DNA of 11,836 nucleotides. Origin: an uncultured Roseburia sp. GTDB taxonomy: Bacteria > Bacillota > Clostridia > Lachnospirales > Lachnospiraceae. The notes beneath the pieces are model-generated. The model had not been told where the DNA came from and searched no databases. It worked only from the letters and a program-made list of their open reading frames with translations. This document shows, one piece after another, positions 1 through 6,199 of the stretch (its first letter is position 1; each line of letters opens with the position of its first letter). The position numbers were made by a program, and so were the translations under genes. The stretch spans positions 1 to 11,836 of the forward strand of contig CAMTDY010000087.1 in the NCBI GenBank assembly GCA_947070915.1, written 5' to 3'.

Positions 1-538
1 TCACTGCATTGTGGAGATTCGGGTCAAATTCTTTTCCCACTGCCTCAATGGGGACAACCCCAATCTCTTCTAGCACCGTGGAAAACTGCTTATACACCGC
101 TTCCATGCCCTTGATGAAGGCATTCTCTCTTTCCTCTTCGGTAACTGCCCCCAGCCCCCGTTCAAAATTATCCACCACTGGAAGAATCTTTTCAACGACG
201 GATTTGGCGCCGATCTCAAACATCAATGTCTTTTCCTTTTCTGAGCGGTTTCTGAAATTCTCGAACTCTGCCATATTGCGCAGAAGCCGGTCATTTAATT
301 CCTCGATCTTTTCATCTTTTTTATCTTTTCTCTTTTTCTTTTTTTCCTTCACCGCAGCCTTGGGATCTTTCTTTTCCTCTGCTTCCGGTACCGCCTCTTC
401 ACCAGACGTCAGATCCTCTTCCTTCTGGATATCCTCTGCTTTTTCTTCCGCAGCGACCTCTTCCGTATCGTTCCCGTTGTCTATCTGCTCCTTCACATTT
501 TCCTCTGCCACGTTCTCTACCGCCTTTCCATCTATCAT
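1..538 (-). CDS. grpE: GrpE, nucleotide exchange factor for DnaK (3' end outside window)
   Basis: GrpE releases ADP from the cytoplasmic chaperone DnaK in the DnaK-DnaJ-GrpE refolding cycle. The minus strand is open for 179 codons to the window edge. Residues 1-75 are a very acidic then lysine-rich tail. A long coiled-coil helix follows, with the family segment LLRNMAEFENFRNR near residues 85-98. The last visible residues, FDPNLHNAV, match the conserved start of the C-terminal beta-domain (family consensus FDPxxHeAv). About 30 residues should lie beyond base 1. The ATG at 538-536 overlaps the hrcA stop codon as ATGA, which suggests translational coupling. An AAGG lies only a few bases upstream, so the ribosome binding site is weak or shared with the hrcA end. 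It is presumably controlled through the CIRCE element upstream of hrcA. The identification is firm; only the 3' end is unseen. Confidence 0.95.
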   Translation of the reverse strand, partial: MIDGKAVENVAEENVKEQIDNGNDTEEVAAEEKAEDIQKEEDLTSGEEAVPEAEEKKDPKAAVKEKKKKRKDKKDEKIEELNDRLLRNMAEFENFRNRSEKEKTLMFEIGAKSVVEKILPVVDNFERGLGAVTEEERENAFIKGMEAVYKQFSTVLEEIGVVPIEAVGKEFDPNLHNAV

Positions 539-1563
539 TCCTTGGATTTGAAAATATCATCCAGCTGCTGCATACAATTTTCCAGTGTTCCTACCACTTT
601 CTCATAATCCATACGCTTCGGTCCGACAATTCCTATCTTTCCATAAACGCCTTCTTTGATCTTATAAGTGGCTGTCACCACGGAACAGTTTTTCATAGCT
701 TCCACTGGCGACTCGTCGCCTATATATACCTGGATCCCATGTTCTTCCGGATCTGCTTCATCATTGACCCATGCTTCCAGCCTCTGCTTTTCCTCAAAGG
801 TGGATAATAATTCTACCATCTTCTCTTTATCACTGAGTTCCGGGTATTTCAAAATATTGGTAGCACCGGATGTATAAATCTCCGATGCCTCTTCATCATT
901 CAGCGCTTCTCCGATACAGTCGAGAATACTGGAAGCAAGATCCCCGTATTCACCAGCCTTTTCTTTGATGTCCTGCATGATCGCCAGATTGATCTCTGTC
1001 ACATCCAGACCATTCAGGGCTGCATTTATAAGGAAATTCAACTGTGAGACAATATTGTCGTCAATCGGGTATGCCAGATCAATAAATTTGTTATTTACAT
1101 GGTTATTATCCAGGACAATGATCACAAGAAGCTGCACGTCAGAAATCTGATTCAGCTGAATGAATTTAATCTTCTTATGTTCATATCTCGGTTTGGAAAC
1201 CATGGTAGTGTAATTTGTATTCTCAGCCAGCAGCTTCGCTACCTGTTTCAAAAGCAGATCGATCTTATCCGCCTTCTCGATCAGCACTCCCTTCATATCG
1301 TCTACTTCTTTTTCCTTATTCTTGAGAACTGTGTCTACATAGAGACGATAAGCTTTATCAGAAGGAATCCTTCCCGCTGACGTATGGGGCTGGAGAATAT
1401 ATCCCATTTCCTCCAGATCCGCCATTTCATTCCGGATCGTCGCGGAACTCAGATTCAGATCTGTATACTTGGATACGGTTCGTGAGCCCACCGGCTCCCC
1501 GCTCTCCATGTAATTATGGATGATGGCTTCCAGAATCTTCTGCTTCCGCTCATCCAATACCAT
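535..1563 (-). CDS. hrcA: HrcA, heat-inducible transcription repressor
   Basis: HrcA binds CIRCE operators and represses the class I heat-shock genes (its own dnaK operon and usually groESL). Its activity depends on GroEL in characterised species. The protein is 342 residues, the normal family length. Residues 1-75 form the winged-helix DNA-binding region, with LDERKQKIL at the N-terminus and SSATIRNEMADLEEMGY as the helix-turn-helix part, followed by SAGRIPSDKAYR. The rest is the GAF-like dimerisation and inserted domain, ending in the conserved GIVGPKRMDYEKVVG segment. I chose the ATG at 1563 because AAGGAAG lies about 8 bases upstream and homologues begin at LDERK. An in-frame ATG at 1593 lies inside the CIRCE operator and has no ribosome binding site. 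The stop overlaps the grpE start by 4 bases. This is the first gene of the heat-shock operon and is autoregulated. Confidence 0.96.
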   Translation of the reverse strand: MVLDERKQKILEAIIHNYMESGEPVGSRTVSKYTDLNLSSATIRNEMADLEEMGYILQPHTSAGRIPSDKAYRLYVDTVLKNKEKEVDDMKGVLIEKADKIDLLLKQVAKLLAENTNYTTMVSKPRYEHKKIKFIQLNQISDVQLLVIIVLDNNHVNNKFIDLAYPIDDNIVSQLNFLINAALNGLDVTEINLAIMQDIKEKAGEYGDLASSILDCIGEALNDEEASEIYTSGATNILKYPELSDKEKMVELLSTFEEKQRLEAWVNDEADPEEHGIQVYIGDESPVEAMKNCSVVTATYKIKEGVYGKIGIVGPKRMDYEKVVGTLENCMQQLDDIFKSKE

Positions 1564-1579
1564 GTAATCACTTCCTTTG

Positions 1580-1606
1580 TTAGCACTCAACAATATCGAG
1601 TGCTAA
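1580..1606. promoter_or_regulatory. CIRCE operator (HrcA binding site)
   Basis: This is a perfect copy of the CIRCE consensus: TTAGCACTC at 1580-1588, a 9-base spacer, and GAGTGCTAA at 1598-1606. It lies between the predicted transcription start (about 1615) and the hrcA ribosome binding site, the usual position for HrcA autoregulation. In RNA the same repeat can form a hairpin in the 5' leader. Confidence 0.98.
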
Positions 1607-1621
1607 TCATTGACTAAATTA

Positions 1622-1650
1622 AAGATAACACCCTTGCACGCGTTTGTCAA
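1622..1650 (-). promoter_or_regulatory. Sigma-A promoter of hrcA-grpE
   Basis: Reading the minus strand, a consensus -35 TTGACA (1650-1645) is followed after exactly 17 bases by a -10 TATCTT (1627-1622). The predicted start near 1615 is 9-10 bases before CIRCE. The promoter is overlaid on the inverted repeat at 1627-1657. Confidence 0.88.
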
Positions 1651-1657
1651 GGGTGTT
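1627..1657. repeat. Inverted repeat spanning the hrcA promoter; possible terminator or operator
   Basis: The arms AACACCCTTG (1627-1636) and CAAGGGTGTT (1648-1657) are perfect 10-base complements around an 11-base spacer. On the plus strand the hairpin is followed by TTTTT (1656-1660). On the minus strand, the direction of the cvpA-like gene ending at 1683, it is followed by a poorer U-rich stretch. It may end transcription from the upstream genes, bind a regulator, or both. The -35 hexamer overlaps one arm and the first base of the -10 overlaps the other. Confidence 0.6.
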
Positions 1658-1682
1658 TTTAAGATTTATGATGAAATTTCTA

Positions 1683-2186
1683 TCAAAGTACTGGAAAATC
1701 AAACCTTTTCAGGACACTGGGGATGGGATTGCAGTTCTGAAACCACATGACCCTTTCATTGCCTCTGGCTGCCTTTACAAGCTCACCGATCCATTCATAT
1801 TCCTGTAATGCTCCCAGAATCGCCAGGATACTCCAAACCACAAAAAGCCCCGTGATCACACCAAAGAACGCCCCCCCCAGCTTATTCAGCCCTCCAATAA
1901 CCGGTGTGTCGCCAATGATCTGCAACAAACGGGCAACAATATTAAACACGATAACAGCCACAAAAAGCGCTATGATATATGCAATCCCTTCTTTCGCCGT
2001 CATCTTATCAGGAAGCCGGTTTACAATGACCGGCGCAATGCCGATAGTCGCCGCGATGATGAGAAGATTCTTAACCACATTGTACAGGCTGAGAAGCAGT
2101 CCGTGGTTCGATCCGATCAAAATACAGCAAAGTATGACTACCACCAAAAGTATTTCAAGTATCTGTCCCTGCAATTTTCCTGACAT
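1683..2186 (-). CDS. CvpA-family membrane protein
   Basis: The 167-residue protein is strongly hydrophobic, with about four membrane segments (roughly residues 8-26, 36-57, 66-90 and 104-126). The segment IGGLNKLGGAFFGVITG at 97-113 matches the family pattern of CvpA (colicin V production protein-like), where a Leu/Gly-rich loop leads into the last helix. Length agrees with the family. CvpA proteins are inner or cytoplasmic membrane proteins linked to colicin V export in E. coli and to envelope stress elsewhere; the role in Clostridia is unclear. The ATG has AAAGGAG about 9 bases upstream. The gene starts 32 bases after the DUF5711 gene, so the two are probably co-transcribed. It is followed by the inverted repeat at the hrcA promoter. 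Confidence 0.8.
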   Translation of the reverse strand: MSGKLQGQILEILLVVVILCCILIGSNHGLLLSLYNVVKNLLIIAATIGIAPVIVNRLPDKMTAKEGIAYIIALFVAVIVFNIVARLLQIIGDTPVIGGLNKLGGAFFGVITGLFVVWSILAILGALQEYEWIGELVKAARGNERVMWFQNCNPIPSVLKRFDFPVL

Positions 2187-2218
2187 AAGTCTTTTCTCCT
2201 TTCATTTCCCTGCGTCGA

Positions 2219-3394
2219 TCACCCGATCTTAATGATCTTGATCGTGGTCCCATCCAGCAAAAAGTACTGATTGTCTCTCTGTGCGGGAAAAAAATATTCG
2301 TATTTTTTTTCAAAATCAAAGGAAAATTTTTCTTTTCCATTCTTCCTTAATATATGACAGCTCTGATCATCGGTGAAGATAATTTCCTGATCCGCCATCA
2401 GGATATCTGTATATTTATAGCCTATCTTTTCCGACATCTCTTCCTTTCCCCGAAAAGAAAACAGATGTACTGACTGATCTTCTGTACTGCCGGCATTTCC
2501 CGTAAGCACCAGCAAATGATCCTCATCATATGCCAGGCTTTTGATCTCTTTGTCAAATATTTTTTCAAATATCATTTCCGGCTTTTTCATATTTTCAAAG
2601 AAGGAAAAACCATTTTCATGGCAGATAGCAACCTCGTCCTCTCCGATAAATTCGATACAGGATATCATATTCTTTTCAAATGATTTTCCTCCCACAAGGG
2701 TATTCTGGTCCTGGCCGACTTCGGTAAAATTATAAAAACAGACTTTATTCTCCATGCCTCCGCTGGCAAGCATATACGCAGCCACCAGGCTGTCACCGTC
2801 CGGAGATATGTCAAAATCCAGCGGATAGCCATTGTCTGTCACATTGGTGGGCACTTCTACCTTCAACGGCTCTACCTTGTTGTAAGGATCGTATATATTG
2901 ATCACATCCGAATCCACATCGTGAAGCAGCACCGCCACCTTCCCGTTAGCGGCCACCTTCAGCCGTCCGATGGGAAAAGTCATCTCCATCTCCACACCTG
3001 GATCATTGCCATTGTACACATAAAATTTCTTGGCGCCGATATCTGCTACAGCCACATAATCCCCGCATACATCTACCAGCGGATTCTCCATCTCATATCC
3101 GCCGTTCCACAATGTCTTTCCACTTCCGTCGAGAAGGGAGATCCCGTCGCGGCTGTACTTTAAAAGTTTATTTTGAAAAGAACGGTAGGTCACATTATTG
3201 CTGTCCGTCCTGGAAATTTCACCCACCACATCATAGCCGGAAAAAGAACGGTTCATATAGTAATAGGATACGGTTACAATCGTGGCAATTCCAATGACCA
3301 GAGCAGCCCCTATGGAAATAACCAGGATCCGGAAACGACGTCTTTTTTTTCTCTTTCTTTCATCTTCAAACTCTTTCTCAGAAAAATCATACAT
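2219..3394 (-). CDS. DUF5711-like membrane-anchored beta-propeller-like protein
   Basis: The protein has 391 residues. Residues 1-21 are very basic (KRKKRRR), and 22-47 form one membrane helix, so the bulk should face outside (positive-inside rule). The remainder is a run of short beta-strand repeats of the type seen in WD40/quinoprotein propellers: GISLLDGSGKTLW, DFDISPDGDSLVAAY and FSFDFEKKYEYFF are typical blade strands. This layout fits DUF5711, known mainly from Lachnospiraceae and without an assigned function; I assign it from memory of the family. No catalytic motif is visible, so a binding or scaffold role is plausible. The start at 3394 has only a GGGGTGA-like site about 10 bases upstream. 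It has its own promoter (3443-3471) and is followed after 32 bases by the CvpA-like gene. Confidence 0.72.
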   Translation of the reverse strand: MYDFSEKEFEDERKRKKRRRFRILVISIGAALVIGIATIVTVSYYYMNRSFSGYDVVGEISRTDSNNVTYRSFQNKLLKYSRDGISLLDGSGKTLWNGGYEMENPLVDVCGDYVAVADIGAKKFYVYNGNDPGVEMEMTFPIGRLKVAANGKVAVLLHDVDSDVINIYDPYNKVEPLKVEVPTNVTDNGYPLDFDISPDGDSLVAAYMLASGGMENKVCFYNFTEVGQDQNTLVGGKSFEKNMISCIEFIGEDEVAICHENGFSFFENMKKPEMIFEKIFDKEIKSLAYDEDHLLVLTGNAGSTEDQSVHLFSFRGKEEMSEKIGYKYTDILMADQEIIFTDDQSCHILRKNGKEKFSFDFEKKYEYFFPAQRDNQYFLLDGTTIKIIKIG

Positions 3395-3442
3395 GTGCCA
3401 GATTCACCCCGTTCCCGATATCCAAATCACTATCTATTCGAC

Positions 3443-3471
3443 AGTATACCATATGAATTCTCTTTTTTCAA
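3443..3471 (-). promoter_or_regulatory. Sigma-A promoter of the DUF5711-cvpA-like pair
   Basis: On the minus strand TTGAAA (3471-3466), a 17-base spacer and TATACT (3448-3443) form a near-consensus promoter in the 133-base gap between the MPN-like gene and the DUF5711 gene. The predicted start near 3436 gives a leader of about 40 bases. Confidence 0.8.
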
Positions 3472-3527
3472 TCGGATTCTTCCATATAGCCTGACGGCAT
3501 GGCTCTGAATCCTGCCGCCGAACCAGG

Positions 3528-4466
3528 TCACTGTGTCGGCTGTCCTCCTTCTACGCCGCCCTGGGATACCGCAGCTGCCGGCACTTCGGGAGCCGCGGCT
3601 GCTCCGGAAACTGCGGCACTGCTCGCCCCCGCCACAGCATTTCCGCTGACCACACCGCTGCCGATGGTTTCTACCGTCGTCTTTTTATCCTTATTTCTCA
3701 CTCCCATCACAGCGGTCTGGAGCCCTGTGATCTGATCTTTGAGTTCCGTAAGGCCGTTTTTATTGCCCCATGCCACAACTGCCAGCGCCAGTCCCAGCAC
3801 AACCACCATCGCTGCCAGTCCGTAGGTCCATTTTCCCTCATCCTGTTTTTTCTTTTCTTCGTTTTCCCGGAGAACTCCCCGGATATTCCGGAGTACCCGG
3901 TCATCCTCCTGCTCCACGATATGCACAAACCGGTTTGCTTCCTCCATCATATAATTGCGCATCTCCGGATTCTTCTCATAATATATGTAATATCCCGTCT
4001 GGCGGCAAAAACCGCTGTTTTCATAGAGATAAAAATCATCTCCCGCTCCATTTTCTTCATATATATAAAGAAGCTTGTCCCCCTCAGAAAAATTCCTCCG
4101 GTGAATCTCCAGAAGCCTGTCCATCCCATCCCTGTTCTGGCTCTTCCCGGAATAGTACCAGCCCACAATGTCAAGATCTGTAAAATTCTCTTTGATGTCC
4201 GTATAAATGCCTGTCCACATTTCCTGGGAAAATGTGTCACTTTCCCGCTTATGAAAATCCTTGATGGAAACCATTCCCGATATCAGAAATACCTTTTCCC
4301 TGGCATGATAAAAACGATGTCCCAGAAGCACACCGCCCAGCTCTGTACCTTTTCTCTCTTTATACATCCTTCTGGCAAAAGACATCACATAGTCCTCTAC
4401 ATAGATCTTCGTCTTCCCTTTCGTGTCACCTATCTGACGTACGCTTTTTGGTGCTTTCCAGTCCAT
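3528..4466 (-). CDS. MPN/JAB-like membrane protein lacking the JAMM histidines
   Basis: I do not recognise a named family, but residues 20-165 of this 312-residue protein resemble an MPN/JAB fold. TELGGVLLG (41-49) matches the first MPN strand, with E42 at the JAMM glutamate. DIVGWYYSGK (99-108) aligns with the GWYHTHP signature, but both metal-binding histidines are replaced (Y105 and G107) and the S-x-x-D part is not recognisable. A zinc isopeptidase activity is therefore unlikely. A charged helix (170-210) follows, then one membrane helix (about 213-234), and an outer tail rich in Ala, Gly, Ser and Val that ends at GGQPTQ. With a basic KKKQDEGK before the helix, the MPN-like part should be cytoplasmic. 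The ATG at 4466 is preceded by GGAGGG with a 5-base gap. An upstream in-frame ATG at 4565 would add 33 residues with no such site. It lies upstream of the DUF5711 and CvpA-like genes and diverges from yyaC. Confidence 0.6.
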   Translation of the reverse strand: MDWKAPKSVRQIGDTKGKTKIYVEDYVMSFARRMYKERKGTELGGVLLGHRFYHAREKVFLISGMVSIKDFHKRESDTFSQEMWTGIYTDIKENFTDLDIVGWYYSGKSQNRDGMDRLLEIHRRNFSEGDKLLYIYEENGAGDDFYLYENSGFCRQTGYYIYYEKNPEMRNYMMEEANRFVHIVEQEDDRVLRNIRGVLRENEEKKKQDEGKWTYGLAAMVVVLGLALAVVAWGNKNGLTELKDQITGLQTAVMGVRNKDKKTTVETIGSGVVSGNAVAGASSAAVSGAAAAPEVPAAAVSQGGVEGGQPTQ

Positions 4467-4471
4467 GATAT

Positions 4472-4477
4472 CCCTCC
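4472..4477 (-). promoter_or_regulatory. Ribosome binding site fixing the MPN-like gene start
   Basis: GGAGGG on the minus strand lies 5 bases before the ATG at 4466. It decides for this start over the in-frame ATG at 4565, which would also lie upstream of the candidate -10 box at 4498-4503. Confidence 0.8.
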
Positions 4478-4497
4478 GTTTTATTCGTTTTGCTCTC

Positions 4498-4503
4498 ATT
4501 ATA
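4498..4503 (-). promoter_or_regulatory. Candidate -10 box for the MPN-like gene
   Basis: A perfect TATAAT on the minus strand lies 31 bases before the start codon in a very AT-rich stretch. No good -35 hexamer is seen at 16-18 bases; the region upstream is a run of A and T that could act as an UP-like element. The call rests on the -10 alone. Confidence 0.4.
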
Positions 4504-4600
4504 AAACAAAGAAAATAAAATTTTTGTCGCATTCTGAAAAGAAAATCAGATTTTTTATTTTTCATGAGTATTTTTTATTTATCTGCCAATACTTTTCTTA

Positions 4601-4644
4601 GATAATCAGTTATCATGGCCTGCCGCCAGAAGCGGCATGTCCAT
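4601..4644. repeat. Hairpin and small palindrome in the yyaC leader
   Basis: TGCCGC (4621-4626) and GCGGCA (4632-4637) form a perfect 6-base stem with a 5-base loop. ATGG (4615-4618) and CCAT (4641-4644) can extend it across a small internal loop. Directly upstream is GATAA-TCAG-TTATC (4601-4614). The hairpin ends 6 bases before the yyaC ribosome binding site. No U-tract follows, so it is not a terminator. I found no confident promoter for yyaC in this 197-base gap; a sporulation sigma factor would be expected, but no clear sigma-F or sigma-G boxes stand out. Confidence 0.4.
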
Positions 4645-4663
4645 TCAGAAAGGGAGTACGCAA

Positions 4664-5254
4664 ATGATTTACTATTTTAATCCTGCCGACCGGCACGCAT
4701 TAAGTGAATTTTCAAGAACTTTGTCTATTTTAATGAGAAAACATGATATTTCAAATAGAGAAACTGTAATCGTATGTATTGGCTCCGACCGGGCAACCGG
4801 AGACTCACTGGGTCCTATCGTCGGACACTTTCTTGCCATGCACCAAAAAAACTTCCATCTCTATGGCACCCTGGAAAACCCGGTCCATGCCAAAAATCTG
4901 GAAGATGCCCTTGAATTTATAAGAAAAAATCACAGGAACCCTGTGATCATCGCCGTTGATGCCTCTCTCGGCATCGCGGAACACGTCGGTTATATCACCG
5001 TGGGAGAGGGATCTCTCGCCCCCGGCGTGGGAGTTTCCAAAGACCTCCCTTCTGTGGGAGATCTGTTTATCACCGGTATTGTCAATCTGTCCGGTTTTGG
5101 AGGGCAGATGCTTCTGCAGACCACCAGGCTAAATCTGGTCATGCGCCTGGCAGATTTCATCTACCGCGGGCTGAACCGCAGCCTGATCCGGGAATACGCT
5201 TCGTCTTCCTCAAACCATTCAAAGCTCAGTCCTGCCCTGCAGCGCGCGGAATAA
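4664..5254 (+). CDS. yyaC: Sporulation protein YyaC (DUF1256, GPR/HyaD-like fold)
   Basis: The 196-residue product matches the YyaC family, conserved in endospore formers and expressed in the forespore in B. subtilis. The fold is related to hydrogenase-maturation and germination (GPR) proteases, and a spore protease role has been proposed. Visible signatures are CIGSDRATGDSLGPIVG at 38-54, AVDASLG at 97-103, and a glycine-rich GITNLSG-like segment, here GIVNLSGFGGQ at 138-148. The start at 4664 is chosen because AGGGAG lies about 8 bases upstream. The in-frame ATG at 4637 falls inside the leader hairpin and has no such site. This is the only plus-strand gene. Its last 36 bases overlap the 3' end of recR, and an antisense terminator lies within its codons 89-95. 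The family is firm; the biochemical role is not. Confidence 0.9.
   Translation: MIYYFNPADRHALSEFSRTLSILMRKHDISNRETVIVCIGSDRATGDSLGPIVGHFLAMHQKNFHLYGTLENPVHAKNLEDALEFIRKNHRNPVIIAVDASLGIAEHVGYITVGEGSLAPGVGVSKDLPSVGDLFITGIVNLSGFGGQMLLQTTRLNLVMRLADFIYRGLNRSLIREYASSSSNHSKLSPALQRAE
4924..4947 (-). terminator. Intrinsic terminator antisense within yyaC (for the recR transcript)
   Basis: On the minus strand ATCACAGG, a GTT loop and CCTGTGAT form a perfect 8-base stem (4947-4929), whose last base begins a run of six T (4929-4924). It lies about 270 bases beyond the recR stop codon in the direction of recR transcription, and no better terminator is seen nearer. On the plus strand the stem is followed by CATCGCC, so yyaC itself should not be stopped. 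Confidence 0.6.
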
Positions 5255-5815
5255 TGTCACTTCATCGATATATTCCAGATCACCGCCCACCGGCACCCCG
5301 CTGGCGATGCGGGTCACCTTGATCCCCGCCGGCTTCAGAAGCTTACTGATATACATCGCCGTAGCCTCTCCCTCCAAAGATGAATTGGTGGCGATGATGA
5401 CTTCATCCACATCCGTCTGAAGGCGCTGCATCAGTTCCTTTAGGCGGATGTCTGCCGGTGTCACTCCCAACGTCGGGTTGATGGCGCCGTGGAGCACATG
5501 GTATACCCCCTCGTACTGCCCGGTCTTTTCATAAGCGATCAGATCTCTCGTATCCTCTACCACCATAATGGTTTTCTTATCCCGTTTCGGATTCGCGCAG
5601 ATAGGACAGATCTCACTGTCCGTCAGGGTAAAGCACTCCTTGCAGTACCGTACATTTTTCCTCGCTGACAAAATGACCGAAGATAATCTCTCCGCCCGTT
5701 CTTCCGGCATATTTATGATATGAAAAGCAAGGCGCTGTGCCGATTTGGCACCAATACTTGGCAGCTGCGCCAGTTCTTCAATCAGCTGGTTGATCGACTC
5801 CGAGTAGTAATTCAT
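5219..5815 (-). CDS. recR: RecR, recombination mediator protein
   Basis: RecR works with RecO (and RecF) to load RecA on SSB-coated gaps and ends in the RecFOR repair pathway. The protein has the usual 198 residues. Order of parts: helix-hairpin-helix LPSIGAKSAQRLAFH (18-32), a four-cysteine zinc finger (C58, C61, C70, C73), a Toprim domain from about 80 to 176 beginning MVVEDTRD, and the conserved C-terminal ASGVPVGGDLEYIDEVTL with the Walker B-like part. Its ATG shares one base with the ybaB stop (TGATG). GGAGG lies about 13 bases upstream, which is long, so translation is probably coupled to ybaB. The 3' end overlaps yyaC, which converges on it. It is the last gene of the pfkA-dnaX-ybaB-recR run. 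Confidence 0.97.
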   Translation of the reverse strand: MNYYSESINQLIEELAQLPSIGAKSAQRLAFHIINMPEERAERLSSVILSARKNVRYCKECFTLTDSEICPICANPKRDKKTIMVVEDTRDLIAYEKTGQYEGVYHVLHGAINPTLGVTPADIRLKELMQRLQTDVDEVIIATNSSLEGEATAMYISKLLKPAGIKVTRIASGVPVGGDLEYIDEVTLFRALQGRTEL

Positions 5816-6165
5816 CAGAATGGAAATCCTCCGCCCAGATTCAAGCCGCCGGTAAGCGCTTCCATCGCCTTGGCATTATCCGCTTCCATCTTACGCAGTG
5901 CCTCATTGGTGGCTGCCACGATCAGATCCTCTAACATCTCGATATCATCCGGGTCTACAACCTCCTCTGAAAGCTTCACAGAAAGAACCTCTTTTTTTCC
6001 GGAGACTTTTACGGTCACAGCACCGCCGCCGGCAGTCGCCTCAAATTCTTTTTCTTCCATCTCCTTCTGCTGCTCTTCCATCTGGCGCTGCATTTTCTGC
6101 GCCTGCTTCATAAGATTATTCATATTTCCAGGCATTCCTCCCTGGAATCCACCACGTCTTGCCAT
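5815..6165 (-). CDS. YbaB/EbfC-family nucleoid-associated protein
   Basis: The 116-residue protein belongs to the YbaB/EbfC family of small dimeric DNA-binding proteins, almost always encoded between dnaX and recR. Residues 14-42 form a coiled-coil helix (MNNLMKQAQKMQRQMEEQQ). Residues 43-70 carry the typical GGGAVTVKVSGKKEVLSVKL strand region, and 71-98 a helix. The ends are glycine-rich and flexible (ARRGGFQGGMPGN at the start, GGLNLGGGFPF at the end). The start has AAAGGAAG about 7 bases upstream. It begins 34 bases after dnaX and runs into recR with a one-base overlap. Exact targets of the protein are not established in this group. Confidence 0.95.
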   Translation of the reverse strand: MARRGGFQGGMPGNMNNLMKQAQKMQRQMEEQQKEMEEKEFEATAGGGAVTVKVSGKKEVLSVKLSEEVVDPDDIEMLEDLIVAATNEALRKMEADNAKAMEALTGGLNLGGGFPF

Positions 6166-6199
6166 TGTTGTCTTCCTTTCACTTTATATCTGTTATTTT

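Noticed and set aside
9..551. Plus-strand open frame of 180 codons at the left edge
   Set aside because: It is Ser/Phe-rich low-complexity sequence exactly opposite grpE, whose minus-strand reading carries the conserved GrpE motifs.
1627..1657. CtsR operator at the hrcA promoter
   Set aside because: The repeat is inverted and reads AACACCCTTG; CtsR sites are direct heptads of the GGTCAAA type.
3395..3527. Possible frameshifted continuation of the MPN-like protein, such as a LysM domain, beyond its stop codon
   Set aside because: I read the other frames after the stop at 3528. They give no LysM or other known motif, and the stretch holds the promoter of the next gene.
4467..4565. 33-residue N-terminal extension of the MPN-like protein
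   Set aside because: It would need translation to begin upstream of the candidate -10 box and lacks a ribosome binding site, while ATG 4466 has GGAGGG at a good distance.
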